Shown here one piece after another: positions 58,475 to 64,000 of a DNA stretch of 64,000 bases (the stretch's first letter is position 1; every line of letters starts with the position of its first letter). The stretch covers positions 95,287 through 159,286 of the forward strand of contig CAJUCW010000002.1 of assembly GCA_910585275.1 (NCBI GenBank), written 5' to 3'. Source of the DNA: an uncultured Muribaculaceae bacterium. Lineage in GTDB: Bacteria; Bacteroidota; Bacteroidia; Bacteroidales; Muribaculaceae. The translations under genes were made by a program, and so were the position numbers. The notes under the pieces are model-generated. The model made no database searches. It was not told where the DNA came from and saw only the letters and a list, made by a program, of their open reading frames with translations.

Positions 58475-60946
58475 TTAGACGGGATCGACGTCGTAGTAGA
58501 TGACGGAGGTTTTGATGTCGGGATTCATGGAGACGGAGGCGAGAATCTGGCGCAGGAGGTCTTTCACTTTTTTCATCGATGCGCCTGCCTCGATTTTAAG
58601 CATGATGGATTGAAGATACCATGTGGCGACGCGTGACACGAAAGGCTTTTCCGGTCCCAATACTCTCTCTCCGAAGACGTTGCGGAGCGCCATTGTGAAC
58701 GTTACGGCGGCACGGTCGCACGCCATGTTGTCTTTGTTTTTGATGTAGATGTTGATTACCTTGGTGAAAGGGGGATAGGCATAGCGGCTGCGGTCGGCAA
58801 TTTCCGCCGTATAATAGGAGCCGTAGTCGTGGGCCTTAACGTATTTGAGCACCTCGTGTTCCGGGTTGACCGTCTGTATCACGACGGAGCCTTTCTCCTT
58901 GCGCCTTCCGGCGCGCCCTGCAACCTGTTCGAGCATATTGAACGCCCTCTCGTTGCTGCGGAAGTCGGGGAAATTGAGCAAAGTGTCGGCGTTCAACACT
59001 CCTACAACCCTTACGTCGCCGAAATCGAGACCTTTCGACACCATCTGTGTGCCGACAAGAATATCGGTTTCATGGCGTGCGAATTCCTCGATTATTTCCT
59101 GGTAGGCATCTTTATTGCGGGTGGAGTCGAGGTCCATGCGTGCCACCCGGTAGCCGTCAAACTCTTCGTGCATCTCCTCTGCAATGCGCTCCGTGCCGTA
59201 GCCGAAAATGCGGACACTGTTCTGTCCGCATGCCGGGCATAGTTTGGGCAACATCTGCGAGAACCCGCAATAGTGGCAACGCAGAAGGCTTATATTCTTG
59301 TGATAGACGAGCGAAACGTCGCAGTTCTGGCATTTAGGGCTCCATCCGCATTGGTCGCAAACCACGACTGGCGCGAACCCCCTGCGGTTTTGGAAGAGTA
59401 TGGCCTGTTTATGGTCGGCCATCGCATCAAGTATCCTCCTTCTCAGCGGAGAAGACAGAATCCCTTTCACCTCTTTCTTTTTACGCATTGCCGCCATATC
59501 GACAATCTCGACATCGGGGAGGGTGGCCCCTTCGAACCGCTCGGAAAGCGAGACAAGTCCGTATTTTCCGCCGGTGGCTTTATAGTAGGTCTCTACAGAA
59601 GGTGTGGCTGATCCAAGTAGGGACTTCGCCCCGTGCATCTGCGCCAGCACAAGGGCGGAGTCGCGCGCGTTGTAGCGGGGGGCCGGATCATATTGCTTGA
59701 ACGACGCCTCGTGCTCCTCGTCAACGATTATAAGCCCGAGCCGTGCAAAGGGGAGAAATACCGACGATCTCACGCCAAGCACCACAAGCGGCTCGTTGGT
59801 GGAGAGCAGACGGCGCCAGATGTCAACCCTTTCCGAATCGGAAAATTTGGAATGATAGACGAGAAGACGCTGCCCGAACACTTTTTTAAGTCTGTCGGAA
59901 AGCTGGGTGGTAAGTGAAATCTCGGGCACGAGGAAAAGCACTTGGTTGCCCGATTCAAGCACCTCGGCTATAAGATGGGTGTAAATCTCCGTTTTGCCGC
60001 TCCCTGTGACCCCATGCAGAAGTGCGATGGAATGGGTCTTGAATCCGTCGGTTATTTCTTTCAACGCCCTCGACTGGGCTTCGGAAAGAGGGGAGAGGTT
60101 TATTCTTGAAAGTTCCTCTGCCGATGCAAAACGGTTGACGCTCTTCTTTACGGTCTCCATTATCCCCTTTTCTACCAGAGCCCGCAGAATGGCCGACGAC
60201 ACACCGGCCGTGGTGAGTAGTTTTTCTTTCTCCACTTCGCGGATCTGACCGTTAGGACTAAGCCAGCCCGAAAGGTCGAGGTATGCAATCAGCGTCTTTT
60301 CCTGTTGGCGCGATCTCGAAAGCATCCCGAAGCATTCATGAAGGCGGTCGTTGTCTCCGCGTTCTATTTTCAACTGCACGAAGGTCTGTTTCTTGGCGCG
60401 GTAACGCTCGGTCACTTTCTCGTCAATCTCCACGATGCCTTGTTCGAGAAGGCGGTTTATGACCGTAGCAACATTTTTGAACCCTGTTTCCCCCTCTATT
60501 TCAGATATGCGCATTCGCTTGTTTTGCTGTAGAAGCTGGATGATTAGAGCCTGCCTTTCCGTAAGTCTGAAAGGGGAGGAATCGTCGGGTTCATAATCCG
60601 GATTAAGGGAAAGATAGGTCTCGCTTTCAGGCTTGAGTCCTGTCGGCACGGCGGCCTTGAAAACTTCTCCGGGAGAACAAAGATAATAGTCCGCAATCCA
60701 GCGCCAGAGTTTAAGCTGCGGATAACGGACTATGGGGGAGGAGTCGAGCACAGCCATCACCGGCTTGACATCATACCCTTTCGGTTTGTCGGAATGTATG
60801 GCCTCGACGATGGCGGTGTAATATTTTTTTTTGCCGAATTGCACGAGCACACGCGACCCTACCTGCACCTGCACGTCCATATATTCCGGTATGGAATAGG
60901 TGAAGGTGGAATAAAGCGGGAGCGGAAGTATTACCTCGGCAAACAA
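58475..60946 (-). CDS. priA: primosomal protein N' (replication restart helicase PriA)
   Basis: 823 residues. N-terminal DNA-binding domain (MFAEVILPLPLYSTFTYSIP), winged-helix insert, Walker A in LLHGVTGSGKTEIY, box II in LIIVDEEHEASFKQ. The zinc-binding insert is present with its cysteines in pairs (CDQCGWSPKCQNC, CHYCGF, CPACG), followed by the C-terminal helicase lobe (GTQMVSKGLDFGDV, QVAGRAGR). PriA reloads the replisome at repaired forks. It begins 16 bp after the beta-barrel gene at 60963, with which it may be cotranscribed. Confidence 0.94.
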   Translation of the reverse strand: MFAEVILPLPLYSTFTYSIPEYMDVQVQVGSRVLVQFGKKKYYTAIVEAIHSDKPKGYDVKPVMAVLDSSPIVRYPQLKLWRWIADYYLCSPGEVFKAAVPTGLKPESETYLSLNPDYEPDDSSPFRLTERQALIIQLLQQNKRMRISEIEGETGFKNVATVINRLLEQGIVEIDEKVTERYRAKKQTFVQLKIERGDNDRLHECFGMLSRSRQQEKTLIAYLDLSGWLSPNGQIREVEKEKLLTTAGVSSAILRALVEKGIMETVKKSVNRFASAEELSRINLSPLSEAQSRALKEITDGFKTHSIALLHGVTGSGKTEIYTHLIAEVLESGNQVLFLVPEISLTTQLSDRLKKVFGQRLLVYHSKFSDSERVDIWRRLLSTNEPLVVLGVRSSVFLPFARLGLIIVDEEHEASFKQYDPAPRYNARDSALVLAQMHGAKSLLGSATPSVETYYKATGGKYGLVSLSERFEGATLPDVEIVDMAAMRKKKEVKGILSSPLRRRILDAMADHKQAILFQNRRGFAPVVVCDQCGWSPKCQNCDVSLVYHKNISLLRCHYCGFSQMLPKLCPACGQNSVRIFGYGTERIAEEMHEEFDGYRVARMDLDSTRNKDAYQEIIEEFARHETDILVGTQMVSKGLDFGDVRVVGVLNADTLLNFPDFRSNERAFNMLEQVAGRAGRRKEKGSVVIQTVNPEHEVLKYVKAHDYGSYYTAEIADRSRYAYPPFTKVINIYIKNKDNMACDRAAVTFTMALRNVFGERVLGPEKPFVSRVATWYLQSIMLKIEAGASMKKVKDLLRQILASVSMNPDIKTSVIYYDVDPV

Positions 60947-60962
60947 TTACAGTCGGTTTTTA

Positions 60963-61574
60963 TCAGAACAGGTAAGCCAGGTTGATAAACCATCCCCTTG
61001 GCTGTGCCGAGTAGTTGTCGAGCTTGACGGTGCGGATTTCATAGCTGATGCCCCACGAATATCCTGCCGAAACCTGGTAATGTTCCCAAAGCTCGACACC
61101 TGCGCCGCACTGCATCGACACGTAGGCTCCGGGATGCTCGAGGGCAGGCTGCTTGTTGGTGGCTACATTGAAAGAGAACACCGGGCCACCGAACACGAAT
61201 GGCGCGAGATATTGCTCGAAGCCGTTCATGCGCGTCCATTTGAATTTGAGATTGAACGGCACCTCAATGACGTGCATCCATACATCCTGGTTCTTGATGC
61301 CGTCTGAACTCCACACCGGGAAGTCTCCGAAATTCACGTTCGCTCCGTGGGCGTTATAGCGGAGACCCATGTCGATTCCGAATCCGATGCCCGGAATCAT
61401 GAGTTCGCCAAGAACTCCGACTTGTCCGCCGGTGAGACCTTTGGTGGTGGTGAGTTTCTGTTTCCAGTGGAAAGTAGAGAAGTTGACTCCCGCCGTCGGA
61501 CCCCAGCGGAATTCCGCGGAGGCCGTCAGGGCGGTAGCCAATATCACAGTCAGGATAAGAAGTTTCCTAAACAT
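60963..61574 (-). CDS. outer-membrane beta-barrel protein (OMP_b-brl family)
   Basis: 203 residues. Signal peptide MFRKLLILTVILATALTASA. Barrel pattern: FRWGPTAGVNFSTFHWKQ, GIDMGLRYNAHGA, IEVPFNLKFKW, QYLAPFVFGGPVFSFN, and a terminal WFINLAYLF with final Phe. It is a paralogue of the next upstream gene (61708-62322), sharing the same order of strands. Such small porin-like barrels are abundant in Bacteroidales and have no assigned substrate. Confidence 0.82.
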   Translation of the reverse strand: MFRKLLILTVILATALTASAEFRWGPTAGVNFSTFHWKQKLTTTKGLTGGQVGVLGELMIPGIGFGIDMGLRYNAHGANVNFGDFPVWSSDGIKNQDVWMHVIEVPFNLKFKWTRMNGFEQYLAPFVFGGPVFSFNVATNKQPALEHPGAYVSMQCGAGVELWEHYQVSAGYSWGISYEIRTVKLDNYSAQPRGWFINLAYLF

Positions 61575-61637
61575 TATAATCTGTGTTGATTTGTGGGTTG
61601 TGGTTTAACGGAAAGCGCTTGTGCGTTCCTGCATACA

Positions 61638-61701
61638 TGGACATGCCTTCGCCATGGTTGGTTGCATATGATTGGAATGCACAGATATTTCATGCGTTGT
61701 C
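61638..61701. repeat. dispersed palindrome unit with GAATGCACA tail
   Basis: GGACATGCCTTCGCCATGGTTG, then GGAATGCACAGATATTTCATGCGTTGTC; the same parts in the same order as 44950-45009. It lies between two paralogous barrel genes. Confidence 0.6.
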
Positions 61702-61707
61702 TTTAAA

Positions 61708-62322
61708 TCAGAAGAGCCACGCTGCCGTTACTGTCCAGTAGTTGTTTTTCACCTTCACTGTTTCCGTGTTGACAAGGCCGGTGAATTTTGCAACGTTGTT
61801 CATGCCGAAACCATAGGAACCGGAAATCTGGAGGTGTTTGATGAGTTCAACGCCAAGGCCGACGTTCCATGCTACCTGACAGGTCTTGGTCTTGATTGCG
61901 TCGATAGAGTTCTTGTCGAGTTTGATGGCGAAAGAGGGGCCGGTGAATACGTAAGGAGTAATGATGCTGCCTACGATGGGAAGGCCAATCTTATATTTCA
62001 AGTTGAGGGGAATTTCAAGGAAGTTCTTGTTGTATGAAACGTTTTCTTCTTCGGGCGCTTTTGCGTCAAGGTCGGAGTTCATGCGGGTGTACATTGCCGA
62101 GAGGTCGAATGCGAGGCCGATGATGGGCACCTGGAATTCGGTCATCACACCGAGGGTGTAGCCGCAATGGTTGTCTTTGTTGAAATTATTTTCAAGACTG
62201 TTGAGGTGAAGGCTGTTCATGTTGAGACCGGCCTTTACACCGAAACGGAACTGCGCGTTGGCAACGCCCATGCCGCAAAGCGCAACGATAAGCGTAAGGA
62301 TGATTTTTTTGTAAGATTTCAT
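61708..62322 (-). CDS. outer-membrane beta-barrel protein (OMP_b-brl family)
   Basis: 204 residues. Signal peptide (KIILTLIVALCGMGVANA|Q). RFGVKAGLNMNSLHLNSL, LAFDLSAMYTRMN, LEIPLNLKYKIG, ITPYVFTGPSFAIKLDKN and the ending YWTVTAAWLF show the same barrel plan as 60963-61574; the two probably arose by tandem duplication. Has its own promoter-like box at 62413-62420. Function unknown. Confidence 0.82.
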   Translation of the reverse strand: MKSYKKIILTLIVALCGMGVANAQFRFGVKAGLNMNSLHLNSLENNFNKDNHCGYTLGVMTEFQVPIIGLAFDLSAMYTRMNSDLDAKAPEEENVSYNKNFLEIPLNLKYKIGLPIVGSIITPYVFTGPSFAIKLDKNSIDAIKTKTCQVAWNVGLGVELIKHLQISGSYGFGMNNVAKFTGLVNTETVKVKNNYWTVTAAWLF

Positions 62323-62412
62323 CTTTTAATAGTTTATTATTGTGGTTATAATGACATAACGTCAAGCTGTTAACCTCGCCGTATAAACGGCGAAATTTTG
62401 CCCTTTGGAGTG

Positions 62413-62420
62413 CAAAGTTA
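62413..62420 (-). promoter_or_regulatory. -7 box for the barrel gene
   Basis: Minus strand TAACTTTG, a full -7 match; the -33 region is weak. The ~85-nt leader contains a small hairpin CGCCG-tataaa-CGGCG (62378-62393). Confidence 0.55.
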
Positions 62421-62485
62421 ATAAAAATCTTTATAATAGATGAAAAATGTGTGGCGTAAGGGGTTTTTAGCCCCCTTTTTTTGAT

Positions 62486-62493
62486 TAACTTTG
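62486..62493 (+). promoter_or_regulatory. -7 box directly before the SufT-like gene
   Basis: TAACTTTG followed by CAGC and then ATG at 62498. With the usual 5-8 nt from box to start site, transcription would begin at or within the start codon. The -33 box is weak (T-rich, 62464-62468). Confidence 0.6.
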
Positions 62494-62497
62494 CAGC

Positions 62498-62881
62498 ATG
62501 GAAGAAAACAAAGATGAAAAACAGGCGGCTGCGCCTGAAGAAATTAAAAGGATAGAAGCTGATTCGGAAGAGGAAATGAGAGTGACGGAGAAGACCATCG
62601 AGATGCTCCGCACCGTCTTCGACCCCGAAATACCGGTGAACGTATATGACCTCGGACTTATCTATAAGATAGATTATGATGTCGAGACTAAGACTCTTCA
62701 TGTGGATATGACGCTTACGGCCCCCGGTTGCCCGGCTGCCGATTTCATAATGGAGGATGTACGTCAGAAACTTTTAAGTGTGGAAGGACCGGAGAAAGTT
62801 GACCTGCGTCTTGTGTTCGAGCCTGTGTGGACTCAGGACATGATGAGCGAGGAAGCGAAACTGGAACTCGGATTCCTGTAA
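62498..62881 (+). CDS. SufT-like iron-sulfur assembly protein (DUF59/MIP18 family)
   Basis: 127 residues with a single DUF59 domain: VFDPEIPVNVYDLGLIYKID, VDMTLTAPGCPAADFI with the conserved Cys, and VFEPVWTQDMMSEEAKLELG. These proteins help maturation of Fe-S proteins in the cytosol. The first 26 residues are a charged, low-complexity tail. A promoter box lies only 4 bp before the ATG at 62498, so the mRNA is leaderless or the real start is the in-frame ATG at 62576. Followed after 10 bp by lpxH. Confidence 0.85.
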   Translation: MEENKDEKQAAAPEEIKRIEADSEEEMRVTEKTIEMLRTVFDPEIPVNVYDLGLIYKIDYDVETKTLHVDMTLTAPGCPAADFIMEDVRQKLLSVEGPEKVDLRLVFEPVWTQDMMSEEAKLELGFL

Positions 62882-62891
62882 GGCGGATTCA

Positions 62892-63635
62892 ATGAATACG
62901 TATTTTCTAAGCGACCTTCATCTTGGCGCGCCTTATTTTCCCGACTCCCGCGAGGCGGAAAAAAGGATTGTGGATTTTCTCGATAGTATCCGCCATGATG
63001 CTGCGACGATATATCTCCTTGGTGATGTCCTCGATTATTGGTATGAATACAAATATGTCGTGCCTCGTGGGTTCGTGCGTTTTTTCGGAAAGCTTGCCGA
63101 GCTTGCCGATTCGGGCGTAAGAATCGTCTGGATGAAGGGAAACCATGATATATGGATTTACGACTATCTCCCTTCCGAACTTGGCATAGAGGTGGTTGAC
63201 GGTAGCCTGACTGAAACTATCGACGGCAAGACTTTCTTTCTTGCCCATGGCGACGGAGTGGGAAAACTTCCGGCAAGTTTTCGTTTTTTACGGTCGATAT
63301 TCAGAAACAAGATATGTCAGAAAGCGTTCAGCGCAATCCATCCGAGATGGACTGTGCCTTTCGCCTACAACTGGAGCCGCCACAGCAGAATGAAAGGGGA
63401 GGAAAGAGGAATTCCGGACGACCGCATCCTTGACAACCTCAGGATGTTTGTCAGAGGATATCATGACCAACATCCGGAAGTGGATTATTTTGTCTTCGGC
63501 CACGTGCATGTATTGAGTCGGGAGGTTGTGGATGAGGGATGCGAGATGATTGTGCTGGGAGAGTGGATTCATACATTCAGTTATGCGATTTTGGGAGAAA
63601 ACGGACTTGAATTAAGGAAATGGAGGAAAATTTAA
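62892..63635 (+). CDS. lpxH: UDP-2,3-diacylglucosamine pyrophosphatase
   Basis: Metallophosphoesterase of the lipid A pathway, 247 residues: hydrolyses UDP-2,3-diacylglucosamine to lipid X at the inner membrane. All metal motifs are present: DLHLG (Asp8, His10), GDVLDYWYEY, KGNHDIW, LAHGDG and FGHVHV. Length is normal for the family. Ten bp after the SufT-like gene, so in one transcript with it. Confidence 0.88.
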   Translation: MNTYFLSDLHLGAPYFPDSREAEKRIVDFLDSIRHDAATIYLLGDVLDYWYEYKYVVPRGFVRFFGKLAELADSGVRIVWMKGNHDIWIYDYLPSELGIEVVDGSLTETIDGKTFFLAHGDGVGKLPASFRFLRSIFRNKICQKAFSAIHPRWTVPFAYNWSRHSRMKGEERGIPDDRILDNLRMFVRGYHDQHPEVDYFVFGHVHVLSREVVDEGCEMIVLGEWIHTFSYAILGENGLELRKWRKI

Positions 63636-63675
63636 TATGTTTTACAACATGTTTATGACATTTTGTCGAAAAAGA

Positions 63676-63707
63676 TTTGGTCAGTCCGTAAGAAAGACCT
63701 AACTTTG
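63676..63707 (+). promoter_or_regulatory. strong promoter without a following gene
   Basis: TTTG (63676-63679), exactly 20 bases, TAACTTTG (63700-63707). Full consensus match. No ORF follows within 100 bp; a terminator does. Confidence 0.82.
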
Positions 63708-63712
63708 CACCG

Positions 63713-63805
63713 AACCTAAAAACAATCTTTTTTACCTTAAGATTTTTTACCTGTAGAAACTTATCAAAGGGTGCGACCGTGGAGGTTATCACCCTTTTAT
63801 TTTTG
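63713..63805 (+). ncRNA. candidate small RNA of about 90 nt
   Basis: Bounded by the promoter at 63676-63707 and an intrinsic terminator: AAAGGGTG (63766-63773), 16-base loop, CACCCTTT (63790-63797), then TATTTTT. Between them lie two T6 tracts around CTTAAG and no start codon with a useful frame. A free small RNA is the simplest reading; a terminated (attenuated) leader of a gene beyond the window is the alternative. Confidence 0.5.
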
Positions 63806-63829
63806 TGATATCGTATTTTTGTGATATCG
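63799..63829. repeat. tandem ATTTTTGTGATATCG repeat
   Basis: Two exact 15-base copies (63799-63813 and 63815-63829) with a 16-base period; the first overlaps the T-run of the terminator. From 63830 to 64000 no gene is recognised. Confidence 0.6.
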
Positions 63830-64000
63830 CGTTCCTGAGATTTCGGGAATCCTGTCAAGCGGGGAGAAAGAAAAAGGAGAGCCTCTCTTGTAAGAAAGAC
63901 CCTCCCGTATCCGGTAAATTGTATTTCGTCATCTTATGAGAGCCCTGGGGTCAACGGATTTTTCCGGTGGGCGGAGAAGATGTCAAGAGTATAGTGTAGC

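Overview
The window reads as a chromosome segment from a gut-type member of the Bacteroidales, most likely close to Muribaculaceae. The grounds are two SusC/SusD pairs, many signal peptides and lipoboxes, BspA-type leucine-rich surface proteins, a pyruvate:ferredoxin oxidoreductase, the Bacteroidetes promoter pattern TTTG-N19/20-TAnnTTTG in front of several genes, and a fused bioG-bioC gene. The genus cannot be fixed from the sequence alone. No rRNA, tRNA, CRISPR array or intact transposase was recognised.

Layout. Positions 1-6.6 kb hold housekeeping genes on the + strand: the end of a TetR regulator, a FabH-like ketoacyl synthase, a FabG-like reductase, ispD, recG and a DbpA-like RNA helicase. 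nifJ follows at 6.8-10.4 kb with its own promoter and terminator. At 10.5-23.0 kb an AraC regulator diverges from an eight-gene + strand locus: aldo/keto reductase, amidohydrolase, FucP-like permease, zinc dehydrogenase, DUF718 mutarotase, GH29 alpha-L-fucosidase, SusC and SusD. Together these would release, import and oxidise L-fucose. Its dehydrogenase resembles the L-galactonate 5-dehydrogenase type, and no fucI/fucK/fucA, dehydratase or aldolase is present. At 23.3-25.3 kb lie an AAA-ATPase/PD-(D/E)XK gene and the tail of a dead GH78 rhamnosidase gene.

At 25.6-32.4 kb four minus-strand genes encode exported proteins: a large LRR/Ig-like surface protein behind a strongly structured leader, a secreted LRR-caspase fusion, an outer-membrane beta-barrel, and a lipoprotein. 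At 33.1-44.9 kb is an alpha-glucan-type polysaccharide utilisation locus on the minus strand: a SusR-like membrane regulator, SusC, SusD, a three-domain SusE/F-like lipoprotein, a clan GH-D glycosidase with a one-base frameshift in its lipoprotein signal, and a SusB-like GH97. At 45.1-48.9 kb is a biotin operon, bioA-bioF-bioGC.

At 49.3-58.1 kb is a polymorphic-toxin island. It contains a secreted companion protein, a 2012-residue RHS protein ending in a JAMM metalloprotease-like tip, a candidate immunity protein, and an orphan RHS core that repeats 404 bp of the main gene. Large GTCCC palindromes lie on both sides. The window closes with priA, two OmpA-like beta-barrel genes, a SufT-like gene, lpxH and a candidate small RNA.

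Intergenic DNA is rich in dispersed palindromes: several families recur two to five times, including one 206-bp element with perfect 21-bp terminal inverted repeats.
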